A model generated the notes under the pieces. It saw only the letters and a list, made by a program, of their open reading frames with translations, was not told the origin of the DNA and did not search any database. The position numbers and the translations under genes are program-made. A stretch of 33,104 bases of DNA from Aequorivita sp. GTDB taxonomy: Bacteria; Bacteroidota; Bacteroidia; Flavobacteriales; Flavobacteriaceae. Positions within the stretch are counted from its first letter, which is position 1. Each line of letters opens with the position of its first letter. Below are positions 7,137-15,333 of the stretch, piece by piece. The DNA is taken from NCBI GenBank assembly GCA_026646335.1, contig JAPKFY010000016.1, forward strand, positions 1-33,104, written 5' to 3'.

Positions 7137-7679
7137 TTATTCCGTAAACCGCACATCAAAACGCCCTTCACGTATCTTGTGCACCATACCATTACTATCT
7201 TTCACATCATACCAAAAGGTTCCCGCTACAATATGATTGTCAAAATCTAATTTTGTTATTTTTAATTCTCCATTATTATTTTGTGAAGTATAACTTGTAT
7301 TGGTTGCATAAGAATAAATTCCCGAAGCATTTCCTTCTATAAATTCCACCAAGGAATAAGTTTCGCCTTCATTTATTTCTAATCTATTTGTTCCAATGGC
7401 AAGAGTTATTCTGTTATTATTACTATCTCGCTTATTCGATTGAAGAGCAAAATAATATCCACTATTTACATATTGATAAACGCAATCTAGATTATTAGAA
7501 CTATTACCTGGCAAAAAAACCTCCCCATCCAGCAAACACCCAAATGTTCCAGCACCAGTTTGGGTAGCAGGGGGCAGTTGGTCCACGGGGTCTGGGGGTG
7601 GGTTGTCATCGTCCTTGTTGCAGCATGATATTGTTATGGTTAGAAAAAATAATAAGAAGGTAGATTTTAGTATTTTCAT
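7137..7679 (-). CDS. Small lipoprotein, DUF6252-like, 180 aa (paralogue A)
   Basis: The signal peptide ends in TISCC, followed by an acidic/proline linker (NKDDDNPPPDPV) typical of surface-exposed Bacteroidota lipoproteins. The mature domain starts GAGTFGCLLDGEVFLPG and ends ELKITKLDFDNHIVAGTFWY with REGRFDVRFTE. This pattern of small beta-rich proteins fits DUF6252, whose function is unknown. The next gene is a paralogue 40 bp upstream. The two share nearly identical 5' and 3' ends but a diverged middle. Confidence 0.85.
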   Translation of the reverse strand: MKILKSTFLLFFLTITISCCNKDDDNPPPDPVDQLPPATQTGAGTFGCLLDGEVFLPGNSSNNLDCVYQYVNSGYYFALQSNKRDSNNNRITLAIGTNRLEINEGETYSLVEFIEGNASGIYSYATNTSYTSQNNNGELKITKLDFDNHIVAGTFWYDVKDSNGMVHKIREGRFDVRFTE

Positions 7680-7719
7680 AATTTAAATTTTTTAGCCTTT
7701 GTATAAATTAATTATAATT

Positions 7720-8283
7720 TCATTCCGTAAACCGCACATCAAAACGCCCATCACGTATTTTGTGCACTATTCCATTTGAGTCCTTAACATCAAACCAAAA
7801 GGTTCCCGCTACAATATGATTGTCAAAATCTAATTTTGTTATTTTTAATTCGCCTGTTTCTATTTGATTTGTATAATTAAAATCAGTATTAAAGAAATAA
7901 GTGCCATATGCACTTTGATCGATATTCTCTTTTAGCATGTAAGTGGTGCTAGCATTAATTTCCATGTTTTTGGTGCTTAAGCCTATTAATATTACATTGT
8001 TATTAGAATCTCTTTTACTCCCTTGTAAAGAAAAATAATAACCACCATTTACAAATTGATATACGCAGTCCAATTTATTTGGAACATTCCCTGGCAAAAA
8101 AACCTCCCCATCCAGCAAACACCCAAATGTTCCAGCACCTGTTTGGGTAGCAGGGGGCAGTTGGCCCACGGGGTCTGGGGGTGGGTTGTCATCGTCCTTG
8201 TTGCAGCATGAGATGGTGGCAGTTAAAACCAATAATAGAATTAATTGTGAGGGTGTTATAAATTTAATAATTGAGTTGTTCAT
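7720..8283 (-). CDS. Small lipoprotein, DUF6252-like, 187 aa (paralogue B)
   Basis: It has the same layout as paralogue A: lipobox ATISCC, linker NKDDDNPPPDPVGQLPPATQ, then GTFGCLLDGEVFLPG, and the end GTFWFDVKDSNGIVHKIRDG with RFDVRFTE. The DNA at 8090-8211 matches 7507-7628 at 120 of 122 positions, while the core (about residues 75-140) differs throughout. The ATG at 8283 gives a longer polar start (MNNSIIKFITPSQL) before the hydrophobic segment. Being upstream, it probably heads a two-gene transcript. Confidence 0.85.
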   Translation of the reverse strand: MNNSIIKFITPSQLILLLVLTATISCCNKDDDNPPPDPVGQLPPATQTGAGTFGCLLDGEVFLPGNVPNKLDCVYQFVNGGYYFSLQGSKRDSNNNVILIGLSTKNMEINASTTYMLKENIDQSAYGTYFFNTDFNYTNQIETGELKITKLDFDNHIVAGTFWFDVKDSNGIVHKIRDGRFDVRFTE

Positions 8284-8803
8284 GAAATTTTGTTTTAGGG
8301 ATACCTCTATTTGGAATTAGGATAGGAATAAATGTAGGAAAATAATTACTACAAAAAATACGTGCTTATACTTATTTTTCAAAAATCCATATTTTTTTAA
8401 TATTAATCTTTAAAACCTTGAAACCATGGCATTACCGACATTGGTAGGTCACAAAAAAATGTCGAGAACTTGAAAAATATCTTTTCATTTTATTTTTCAA
8501 ATCGAGCAATCCAACAATCTTAAAAAAAACCACCGCCCACATTTTTCCTCCTCCCGACACTTCGGGATTGGCATAAGGGGCCTGGCATCCCTGCCAGAAA
8601 CGCGAGCGGTGGCATTCAATATTTAATAAGTTAAAACTGTCACATTCAACAAAATCAGAAAGCCTCTTTTTAGGCAAGTGGTCCTTTCATTGAGTAAAGA
8701 ATACGTTTTTAAGTTTTTTTGCTCACAGCTAAAAATGTTGTGGACGTTAAACTTATTTCAGTTTTCAAGGTCATAGAATTGTTAAACATTAAAAATAAAA
8801 ACT
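8284..8803. other. 520-bp intergenic region between divergent genes
   Basis: It is AT-rich except for the structured GC-rich element at 8522-8613. No supported gene is present: an 81-codon minus-strand ORF at 8432-8677 runs through the structured element and has no recognisable features. The regulatory regions for paralogue B (-) and the small exported protein at 8804 (+) must lie here, but I found no clean TTG/TAnnTTTG pair. Confidence 0.5.
8522..8613 (-). ncRNA. GC-rich branched RNA-like element ending in a U8 run (candidate)
   Basis: Three nested helices are visible. P1 is CCACCGC/GCGGTGG (8530-8536 with 8606-8612). P2 is TCCCGA/TCGGGA with a 4-nt loop (8552-8567). P3 is CTGGCA/TGCCAG with a 4-nt loop (8582-8597), which on the minus strand reads GGGA, a GNRA loop. 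Read on the minus strand, P1 is followed at once by eight T residues (8529-8522), as at an intrinsic terminator. It could be a small RNA, a complex terminator, or a palindromic intergenic repeat. No promoter was firmly identified. Confidence 0.4.
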
Positions 8804-9232
8804 ATGAAAAATGTACTGCTAATTTTTATGGCGCTGGCCACTTTCGCAATGAATGCACAAAACAAGGCTGTCAATAAACAAGAAGACCGCCAGGAGGCAA
8901 GAGCCAACTTTACCCCCGAACAAAGAGCCGATTTAAAAACCAAAAAAATGACATTGGCATTAGATCTTACTGCTTCACAACAAGAAAAAGTGAAACAAGT
9001 TTTTTTAAAAACGGAAAGTAACAAGCCAGAACGCCCTAAAAACAGAGAAGAAATGACAGACGCCCAAAAGTTTGAAGCCAAAAGCGCTATGCTGGACCGT
9101 CGTATAGCGATGAAGAAGGAGCTAAAAGAAATTCTTACGGAAGAACAAATGGTAAAATGGGAGGCTAAACAAAGCCAGAGACACGGTCAAGGAAGGACTA
9201 AAGGAGATAAGGAAAGGAAGGGCCAAAATTAA
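8804..9232 (+). CDS. Small exported Spy/DUF4890-like protein, 142 aa
   Basis: The signal peptide ends in FAMNAQ. The mature protein is highly charged and helical, with repeats of the Spy/LTxxQ type: FTPEQRADLKTKKMTLALDL, TASQQEKVKQVF, then LTEEQMVKWEAKQ. Periplasmic proteins of this kind include Spy/CpxP chaperone-like proteins, and DUF4890 is the closest Bacteroidota family I know. The tail is basic (GQGRTKGDKERKGQN). A related small gene follows 94 bp downstream on the same strand, and one terminator closes both. Confidence 0.8.
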   Translation: MKNVLLIFMALATFAMNAQNKAVNKQEDRQEARANFTPEQRADLKTKKMTLALDLTASQQEKVKQVFLKTESNKPERPKNREEMTDAQKFEAKSAMLDRRIAMKKELKEILTEEQMVKWEAKQSQRHGQGRTKGDKERKGQN

Positions 9233-9326
9233 AATATTCTTAAAATGTACAGTTTTGGTGCGGTTATTGTTTTAATTAGATACAAAATAGTTACATTAGT
9301 AACTTTAAAAATTAAAATTTAAAACA

Positions 9327-9674
9327 ATGAAAAACATACTTACAGTATTTGCATTTGCAATAACCATGCTTTTGGGAGTTCAATCAATCTCTGCACAGGA
9401 GTTGTCACAAGATAAAAGCAGGCCAGAAGTAATAGCCAAAACCGAAACTGCAAACCTTACTGAAACATTAGGTTTAAACGGTGACCAAAGTCGCGCTGTA
9501 TTTAGAGCTCTTGTAGCAAAGGAAGTTGGCTACCAAAAAAATGTTGAGGGCAAAGATGCCTCTAATGCTTCAGTTGTTGCTGAAAAGAAAAAACTGGACG
9601 ATCAGTTAAAGGAATCAATGAAAAAAACCTTGACTGCAGACCAGTACGCCAAATGGCTCAAAACGAATAATTAG
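9327..9674 (+). CDS. Small exported helical protein, Spy-like, 115 aa
   Basis: The signal peptide ends in SISAQ. The mature part holds TANLTETLGLNGDQSRAVFR near the start and ends in LTADQYAKWLKTNN. The 'LT..Q...W' ending matches the end of the preceding gene's domain (LTEEQMVKW), so the two are probably diverged paralogues of the same periplasmic family. A GTTAC-ATTA-GTAAC palindrome lies about 20 bp before the ATG (9290-9303) and could be a regulatory site. Confidence 0.75.
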   Translation: MKNILTVFAFAITMLLGVQSISAQELSQDKSRPEVIAKTETANLTETLGLNGDQSRAVFRALVAKEVGYQKNVEGKDASNASVVAEKKKLDDQLKESMKKTLTADQYAKWLKTNN

Positions 9675-9695
9675 TGATTAATTATATTTAAAGTC

Positions 9696-9730
9696 AAGAC
9701 CCTTTCTAAATTTAGAAAGGGTCTTTTTTT
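9696..9730. terminator. Perfect 30-bp palindromic terminator
   Basis: Positions 9696-9725 are fully self-complementary (AAGACCCTTTCTAAA and its complement), followed by T7. It lies between the small exported genes (+) and the convergent hemL (-), and is symmetric enough to serve both. Confidence 0.88.
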
Positions 9731-9745
9731 ATAAATTAAAAACAA

Positions 9746-9770
9746 CTCTGTGCTCTCTGTGCCTCTGTGG
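9746..9770. repeat. CTCTGTG triple word repeat
   Basis: CTCTGTG occurs three times with a 9-nt period just after the hemL stop. On the minus strand it reads as CACAGAG words. Similar CACAGAG-type words occur in spacers of unrelated bacteria; that comparison is from memory. Confidence 0.5.
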
Positions 9771-9779
9771 TTTCCTTTT

Positions 9780-11069
9780 CTATTTCAAGGTTTTCGCAAC
9801 TTTCCCACAAGCCGCAATGGTAGCATCCAAATCTTCATAACTCAGCGCATCACAAATAAACCAAGTTTCAAAAGCACTGGGCGCAATATAAATGCCTTCG
9901 TTGAGCAATGCGTGGAAGAATATTTTAAAGTTTTCGTTGTTCGCTTCTGCAGCAGAGGCAAAGTCGATTACGGGTTTTTCTGAAAAATGCACTGAAATCA
10001 TAGAACCGATACGGTTTATTGTAAACTTCACATTTTCAGAAGAAAGCGCTTTTTCCAAACCTTTATGAAGGTATGCTGTCTTTTTATTTATGGAGTTGAA
10101 AACTTCTTTATTTTCGTTCAATTCTTTCAACATTGCCAAGCCCGCAGCCATCGCCAAAGGATTTCCGCTCAGCGTTCCCGCTTGATAAACCGGACCAATG
10201 GGCGCTAAATAATCCATTATTTCTGCTCGTGCTGCAAACGCACCAACGGGCAATCCGCCGCCTATAACTTTTCCGAAGGTTACAATATCGGCTTTCACGC
10301 CGAACAGTTCCTGCGCACCGCCGGCGGCAAGGCGGAAACCGGTCATTACTTCGTCAAAAATTAAAAGAATATTGTTTTCGTCGCAAAGTTTTCGCAAGCC
10401 TTCCAAAAATCCTTTGGCAGGAGGGATGCAGCCCATATTTCCCGCAACGGGTTCAAGGATGATGCAGGCTATTTCATTTTTGTTTGCAGCTATTACTGCT
10501 TCCACATTTTTTAGGTCGTTGTAGGTTGCCAAGAGTGTGTCCTTTGCAGTTCCTTCAGTAACGCCGGGACTGTTTGGGCTTCCGAAAGTAACGGCGCCAC
10601 TTCCTGCCTGAATTAAGAAAGAATCGCTATGTCCGTGATAACAGCCTGCGAATTTTATGATTTTATCTTTTGCAGTGAATCCGCGTGCCAACCGCACGGC
10701 ACTCATACAGGCTTCTGTCCCGCTGTTCACAAAACGGATTTTATCAATATTTGGAACCATGGATACTGCTAGGGCAGCGATTTCGGTTTCAATTTCCGTA
10801 GGCATCCCGAAGGAAGTTCCCTTTTGAGCTTTTTCAACAACGGCGTTTACCACGGGTTGATGTGCATGACCTAGAATCATAGGTCCCCAGGAATTTATGT
10901 AATCTATCAGTTTATTACCATCAACATCATATAGGTAAGCTCCTTTGGCCTTTTCAACAAAAATGGGCGTGCCACCAACGGCTTTAAATGCACGAACAGG
11001 CGAGTTGACGCCGCCAGGAATAACTTTTTGTGCCTCTGCAAATAAGGCACTGCTTCTTTGGTAATTCAT
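9780..11069 (-). CDS. hemL: Glutamate-1-semialdehyde 2,1-aminomutase, 429 aa
   Basis: This PLP enzyme makes 5-aminolevulinate from glutamate-1-semialdehyde in the C5 route to haem and other tetrapyrroles; it is cytoplasmic. The length is typical. The start [20 protein letters not shown] is diagnostic, the PLP-binding region includes [16 protein letters not shown] and [14 protein letters not shown], and the Schiff-base lysine is Lys267 in [16 protein letters not shown]. It is the last gene of a probable three-gene unit, 45 bp after the glucosaminidase gene. Confidence 0.97.
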   Translation of the reverse strand: MNYQRSSALFAEAQKVIPGGVNSPVRAFKAVGGTPIFVEKAKGAYLYDVDGNKLIDYINSWGPMILGHAHQPVVNAVVEKAQKGTSFGMPTEIETEIAALAVSMVPNIDKIRFVNSGTEACMSAVRLARGFTAKDKIIKFAGCYHGHSDSFLIQAGSGAVTFGSPNSPGVTEGTAKDTLLATYNDLKNVEAVIAANKNEIACIILEPVAGNMGCIPPAKGFLEGLRKLCDENNILLIFDEVMTGFRLAAGGAQELFGVKADIVTFGKVIGGGLPVGAFAARAEIMDYLAPIGPVYQAGTLSGNPLAMAAGLAMLKELNENKEVFNSINKKTAYLHKGLEKALSSENVKFTINRIGSMISVHFSEKPVIDFASAAEANNENFKIFFHALLNEGIYIAPSAFETWFICDALSYEDLDATIAACGKVAKTLK

Positions 11070-11114
11070 AATCGGATTCGAGGATTTATTAATTTTGAAA
11101 ACTGAACACTTTTA

Positions 11115-11951
11115 TTACTGATTTTTCACAGGATGTAAATACAAGACTTGGCCAATAGCTAGATCATTGCTTTTTAGGCCATTATATCCCTTTAAGGTTT
11201 CCACCGTAAGGTTAAAACGCCTTGAAATGCTGTAAAGCGTATCGCCAGGTTTTACGGAATAGGTGCCTATTTTAGAAACATCGGGGTTTGTGGTACTCAC
11301 TTTTTCGCCCAAGACCTCTTCGTCGAACGCCTCCAGATTATACCGTTCAATAATACCAATAAGTTTATCGGGATATTTTGGGTCTGTTGCGTAACCGGCT
11401 TTCTTGAGGCCTTTTGCCCAACCTTTGTAATCGTCTTTTCGCAATTTAAACAAATCTTGGTAGCGGCTGCGTTGTGTTAAAAATAGGGAATGATCTCTAT
11501 AAGAATACTTTGGATCGTTGTATTTTCTGAAACATTCCCCGCGTTCGTCATCATCGTGATATACGGTATCGCCTTCCCAGCCAGTATGGCATTTAATTCC
11601 GAAATGGTTGTTGGCCTTCATGGTAAGTTCGCCCGCACCTGCGCCGCTTTCCAATATTCCCTGTGCAAGGGTAATACTGGCGGGAATTCCGTATTGCAGC
11701 ATTTCTTCTTTTGCAATATCACGGTATTCGTTTATATAATTAGCTACGCGTTCGCTGTAAGGAATATTTGCGGCAACTTCAATAACTGTCGGCTCTTCTG
11801 CCTTAGTATCTCTTTCTTTTACGGGTTGCTTCACTCTAACAACACGTTCGGTATTATGCTTTTTTTGATTTCTTGTTGAAGTTTTTTTTGATTTGCAACT
11901 GCTAAAACAAATAGTGCTAATAAGAAGAAGTGTAAATATTCTGCCGATCAT
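11115..11951 (-). CDS. Glucosaminidase (GH73) lipoprotein with C-terminal LysM, 278 aa
   Basis: It hydrolyses N-acetylglucosaminyl bonds in peptidoglycan and is probably anchored in the envelope. The signal ends in CFSSC, followed by a basic linker. The GH73 domain covers about residues 65-210; the probable catalytic Glu lies in LAQGILESGAGAGEL, and the fold is supported by NNHFGIKCHTGW and YATDPKYPDKLI. One LysM repeat (GTYSVKPGDTLYSISRRFNL) binds glycan near the C-terminus. I chose ATG 11951 over a TTG at 11960: the ATG starts 1 nt beyond the upstream stop and avoids an 8-bp overlap. The upstream gene is the ACC-deaminase-like gene. Confidence 0.92.
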   Translation of the reverse strand: MIGRIFTLLLISTICFSSCKSKKTSTRNQKKHNTERVVRVKQPVKERDTKAEEPTVIEVAANIPYSERVANYINEYRDIAKEEMLQYGIPASITLAQGILESGAGAGELTMKANNHFGIKCHTGWEGDTVYHDDDERGECFRKYNDPKYSYRDHSLFLTQRSRYQDLFKLRKDDYKGWAKGLKKAGYATDPKYPDKLIGIIERYNLEAFDEEVLGEKVSTTNPDVSKIGTYSVKPGDTLYSISRRFNLTVETLKGYNGLKSNDLAIGQVLYLHPVKNQ

Positions 11952-11952
11952 G

Positions 11953-12876
11953 TTATTCAATTATAGGTAGATTTTTCTTTTTCAATTTTTGGTTCATTCC
12001 GGCAATGCCTTGCAAGCCTCCGGTATGGACCGCAAAAATACGGCTATTTTCTTTGAAATGCCCCTTTTTTAGTAGATCCATGATGCCAAACATCATTTTT
12101 CCCGTATAGACCGGATCCAGTGGAATGTTGGTTTTTTCTTTAAACTCATTAATGAAACGAATCAAATCCATATCTATTTTGCCATAACCGCCAAAACAAT
12201 AGTCATCTGTGATGTTAAAATTGTTTTTGGAGGTATGTTTTTCAATTTCTGAAGCATGAAAAGTTCCTTTTAAGGATGAAAACCCGATAACTTGTTGATT
12301 TTCATTAGAAGCTTTTACCAATCCGGCCATGGTGCCACCTGTGCCAACGGGAACACAGATATAATCAAAAGAATCATTTTCATGTGATAAGATTTCCTCA
12401 CATCCTTTTACGGCTAATGCATTGGTGCCGCCTTCGGGCAAGAGATAAAAATTGCCAAATTGGTCTTTCAAATTACTGATAAACTCAATTTCGTCTTTGT
12501 GTCTATATGCTTCGCGCGAAATAAAATGCAACTGCATTCCGCAATCAATGGCGAAGGAAAGTGTAGGGTTTTCTGAAATTTTATCTTTGAGTTCATCGCC
12601 GCGAATAATTCCAATAGTTTTAAAATCCAATTCTTTACCCGCAGCCGCTACCGCCGCAATATGGTTTGAAAAAGCTCCGCCAAACGTTAGTAACGTATCG
12701 TGATCCTGTTCTTGGGCTGCTTTTAGGTTGTATTTCAGTTTTCTGAATTTGTTGCCAGAAACAAAAGGGTGCAATAGATCTTCCCGCTTTAAAACCAAAG
12801 AGTAGCCCGTAATTCCATACTTAGAAAGGTCTATTTCAACAGAGGCTATTGTGTTATTAACTAAAAAAGAGTCCAT
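11953..12876 (-). CDS. ACC deaminase / D-cysteine desulfhydrase-family PLP enzyme, 307 aa
   Basis: This is a fold-type II PLP enzyme. The lysine region is HPFVSGNKFRKLKYNL (Lys in GNK), followed by the substrate motif FGGAFSNHIAAVA and a phosphate-binding loop VPVGTGGTMAGL. Members deaminate 1-aminocyclopropane-1-carboxylate or desulfhydrate D-cysteine. Which activity applies cannot be read reliably here, and flavobacterial homologues are often only generically annotated. It heads a likely operon with the glucosaminidase and hemL. The promoter lies so close to the ATG that the mRNA may be leaderless. A decayed copy of its 5' end is found at 14891-14996. Confidence 0.9.
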   Translation of the reverse strand: MDSFLVNNTIASVEIDLSKYGITGYSLVLKREDLLHPFVSGNKFRKLKYNLKAAQEQDHDTLLTFGGAFSNHIAAVAAAGKELDFKTIGIIRGDELKDKISENPTLSFAIDCGMQLHFISREAYRHKDEIEFISNLKDQFGNFYLLPEGGTNALAVKGCEEILSHENDSFDYICVPVGTGGTMAGLVKASNENQQVIGFSSLKGTFHASEIEKHTSKNNFNITDDYCFGGYGKIDMDLIRFINEFKEKTNIPLDPVYTGKMMFGIMDLLKKGHFKENSRIFAVHTGGLQGIAGMNQKLKKKNLPIIE

Positions 12877-12881
12877 AAGGG

Positions 12882-12914
12882 CAAAGATAGTTAATGACCT
12901 AGATTATTGGGCAA
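12882..12914 (-). promoter_or_regulatory. Promoter of the ACC-deaminase-like gene (TTG-N22-TATCTTTG)
   Basis: On the minus strand TTG (12914-12912) is followed after 22 nt by TATCTTTG (12889-12882), then CCCTT and the ATG at 12876. Transcription should begin at or next to the A of the start codon. The decayed copy at 14989-14996 retains TATATTTG-CCCTT, which supports this as a real element. Confidence 0.65.
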
Positions 12915-13088
12915 TGTCTTTTGAGTCGTTTTTATACCCCCAGGGATTTAAGCATCAAAGGTCTTTTATAAGTAAAACTTTATGATTAAATCTTTATATG
13001 TTAAAATAGATGCCTTTTAATCCTTAAAACTTGCGTTTTATCGGATAATGACTTATATTGTATCAGTAATTTTCAATGTCCCTAAATT

Positions 13089-14732
13089 ATGAAAACACAC
13101 CTACTTCTAAAATGTGCACTACTTTGCGCCTTGTTCTTTCTGCCAATATTTTCCACTTATGCCCAAGTGGGTATTGGCACAACTACACCGGATACTTCCT
13201 CGTTGTTAGACATAAATGATATTACGGGAAGTAAAGGATTGCTTATTCCAAGGGTTGCACTATCTGCGACCAATGTTAGCACGCCAATAACACCAACTCC
13301 TGCAGTAAGTTTGCTGGTTTACAATACCGTCACTTCTGGATCGGGAGATACTGCCGTTTCTCCGGGCTATTATTACTGGGACGGAAGTCGTTGGTATGCA
13401 ATGGACGGCACCAATGGGAAAGATTGGTCTCTAAACGGGAATTATGGCACGAATGCCTCCAACAATTTTTTAGGTACTGTCGATGTTAATGATTTGGTTT
13501 TCCGAACCAGCAATACTGAGCGTATGCGCTTTGCTGCTGCAGGAAATGCGGGGATTAACCATGCTCCTTATTCGAATGTGAAACTTAACATAGAAAGCGA
13601 TAATCTGGATTATGGATTGTACGTGAGTTCTAATAGTCCAGATAATTACCCAAGTCCAAATGGCGCGACCATTTATGGAAGGAACAGTGGTTTTGGCCCT
13701 GGTGTTTCGGGTTATGCCACAAGTTCCCATGGAGTTGTAGGGCAGACCTCATATACAGGCGGTGCCTTTTTGACTGCTGGTACAGTGGGAATGGGCACAG
13801 GGGCAAATAATTCCAACGGAATGCTTGCAGCCACAGTTTATCCTGCAACAACAACTTTAAGTGCTGCATTCCGTGCAATAAGCGGAGGAACTACTTCTAT
13901 TACCAATAGTGCTTATTTGAATGTGGGCGTAAATACCAATTCAAAACAGTTAGGGCTTTATTCCTTAACGGAAGGGCCAATTAATTTATCTGGTACCAAC
14001 CATATTTTTGAGAGTGCGATGTTTCATACTAACTATGAGGGCAGTTTAATAGATGCTGATGGACGGGATCCCATCGCAAAGTTAGCAGGATACGCAGGAA
14101 ATATAACTGTTAGTACAGGCGGTACTGGAACAACCTCTGGACATACCTTTTACGGCGGTTATTTTTACAGTGGAGGCGTTGCAACCAATGCTTCATATGC
14201 ATACGCAGGGGCAAGAGTTGGTAGTACCAACTATAAAATAATTGGTAACGGAACAGTTTCAACTGTTGTGGACGGTGCAACCGAAAATTCCAGTAAAAAG
14301 ATAATGTTCGCACCCGAAGCTCCAGAAGTACTTCTGGAGGATTATGGGACCGGCCATTTAGTTAATGGTACCGCAATCATAAATATTGATCCAATCTTTT
14401 CAGCAAACATAGATGTAAACAGTGCGCGTCCATTAAAAGTATTTATTCAGCTTGAAGGTGATTGTAATGGCGTTTACGTAACCAATAAATCTGCTAATGG
14501 GTTTACAGTTAAAGAACTACAGAACGGACGTTCCAGTGTTGCTTTTTCATGGCACATTGTGGGCAATCGCAAGGATGATGCAGGAAGAAATGGCAGTGAA
14601 GGTTCTGCCTACGCCAGTCTTCGTTTCCCTGACGCTCCAGCACCTATGGAAATAAAATCTGGAAAAGCCACAGAAGTTGCTCCTGGAAAAAAGATTACTC
14701 CAAAATTAATATCCACTACTTCAAAAGAATAG
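13089..14732 (+). CDS. Secreted surface protein of the VGIGT tail-fibre-like type, 547 aa
   Basis: The signal peptide ends in FSTYAQ, followed directly by VGIGTTTPDTSSLLDI, the hallmark start of a large class of Bacteroidota exported proteins that resemble phage tail-fibre shafts. A second such unit is NTERMRFAAAGNAGIN (about residues 140-155). The centre is Gly/Ser/Thr/Asn-rich and beta-structured. The C-terminus (EAPEVLLEDYGTGHLVNGTA, then IDPIFSANIDV, then GFTVKEL) is a compact beta domain seen in related proteins. I see no T9SS sorting domain and no phage genes nearby. The function is unknown; adhesion or surface structure is a guess. A strong terminator follows. Confidence 0.8.
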   Translation: MKTHLLLKCALLCALFFLPIFSTYAQVGIGTTTPDTSSLLDINDITGSKGLLIPRVALSATNVSTPITPTPAVSLLVYNTVTSGSGDTAVSPGYYYWDGSRWYAMDGTNGKDWSLNGNYGTNASNNFLGTVDVNDLVFRTSNTERMRFAAAGNAGINHAPYSNVKLNIESDNLDYGLYVSSNSPDNYPSPNGATIYGRNSGFGPGVSGYATSSHGVVGQTSYTGGAFLTAGTVGMGTGANNSNGMLAATVYPATTTLSAAFRAISGGTTSITNSAYLNVGVNTNSKQLGLYSLTEGPINLSGTNHIFESAMFHTNYEGSLIDADGRDPIAKLAGYAGNITVSTGGTGTTSGHTFYGGYFYSGGVATNASYAYAGARVGSTNYKIIGNGTVSTVVDGATENSSKKIMFAPEAPEVLLEDYGTGHLVNGTAIINIDPIFSANIDVNSARPLKVFIQLEGDCNGVYVTNKSANGFTVKELQNGRSSVAFSWHIVGNRKDDAGRNGSEGSAYASLRFPDAPAPMEIKSGKATEVAPGKKITPKLISTTSKE

Positions 14733-14756
14733 TAATTTGCAATATTCCCAAAACCC

Positions 14757-14790
14757 AAAACCGCCAATATATTGGCGGTTTTTTTTTTTT
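14757..14790 (+). terminator. Terminator after the VGIGT protein gene
   Basis: AAAACCGCCAATAT and its exact complement form a perfect palindrome at 14757-14784, extended by a T12 tract (14779-14790). It resembles the terminator at 18531 (CCGCCAA...TTGGCGG), and the DNA following each is also homologous, so the two are copies of one ancestral terminator. Confidence 0.9.
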
Positions 14791-14796
14791 GAATAT

Positions 14797-14870
14797 TTAC
14801 TCTTCAAATTTTGTAAGCAAACTACTGTCCGTTATATTGCCTTTTTATCCTAATTCACAGGTTTTAGGGA
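14797..14870 (-). pseudogene. Relic of the 3' end of a TapB-like gene
   Basis: On the minus strand the last codons read KGNITDSSLLTKFEE-stop. They match GKVTGSSLLTKFQE-stop, the end of the intact gene at 18575-19261. The flanking GAATATTTACTCTT and AAACTACTG blocks are also shared. A one-base deletion and a TAA stop break the frame just upstream. It is only a fragment, directly adjacent to the relic of the ACC-deaminase-like gene. Confidence 0.8.
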
Positions 14871-14890
14871 TATCACTCTTCTCGAAATCC

Positions 14891-14996
14891 ATCTTCGTGT
14901 TTTAAAACCAAAGAATAGCCCGTAATTCCATATTTAGAAAGGTCTATTTCCATTAAAGGGATATTGGAATGGGTAAATTGTATAAGGGCAAATATA
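14891..14996 (-). pseudogene. Relic of the 5' end and promoter of the ACC-deaminase-like gene
   Basis: Positions 14891-14950 match 12778-12837 at 55 of 60 positions and would encode EIDLSKYGITGYSLVLK on the minus strand, as in the intact protein. The start codon position reads ATA (14983-14981) where the intact gene has ATG (12876-12874). The promoter box survives as TATATTTG (14996-14989), followed by the same CCCTTAT. The N-terminal codons between are scrambled. Confidence 0.85.
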
Positions 14997-15114
14997 CTTA
15001 GTATTCCCCTACAAAAAGATCTATGTAATTATTATGAAAAAGCTTGGTTTTGTAAGAAATGGCTGATAATTAGTTGGTTATTTCTTAAAAATTTTAACTT
15101 TTTACCTAAAAAAT

Positions 15115-15333
15115 TTGCACTTTATCGGAATTATGTTTTATTATTGTACCAAGTATTTTCAACAAGCCCAAATTATGAAAATAAACCTACTTATGTTGTG
15201 GCCTGCTTTTGCGGCCGCTCTTTTCTTGGCCAATAGTGTTCCTACGCTCTGTAGAATTTATCTTTATGACCGAATAATCACAATTCATCCAAATTATACT
15301 TTGTATAGTTATACCAAAAACCTACATTTATGA
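15115..15333 (+). pseudogene. Relic of the promoter region and signal-peptide start of a VGIGT-type gene
   Basis: Positions 15115-15205 align with 13030-13120 upstream of and into the intact gene. Shared pieces include TTTATCGGA, the TTTTCAA block, AAATTATGAAAA and ACCTACTT. From ATG 15175 it reads MKINLLMLWPAFAAALFLAN, comparable to MKTHLLLKCALLCALFFLP, then leaves homology. The remaining frame closes at 15333 with a TGA that overlaps the ATG of the next gene. A functional peptide is unlikely. Confidence 0.7.

Noticed and set aside
8432-8677. 81-codon minus-strand gene
   Set aside because: It runs through the structured GC-rich element, has no signal, motif or plausible start context, and uses codons unlike its neighbours.
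11115-11960. TTG start at 11960 for the glucosaminidase gene
   Set aside because: An ATG three codons later gives a better signal peptide and avoids overlapping the upstream gene.
13089-14732. Prophage tail-fibre gene marking a phage region
   Set aside because: VGIGT-type starts are common in chromosomal Bacteroidota surface proteins, and no other phage genes, integrase or attachment sites are seen.
15115-15333. Functional short gene overlapping the start of the anchor-B gene
   Set aside because: It aligns with the upstream region and signal peptide of the VGIGT gene and then loses homology, so a relic is the better reading despite the ATGA overlap.
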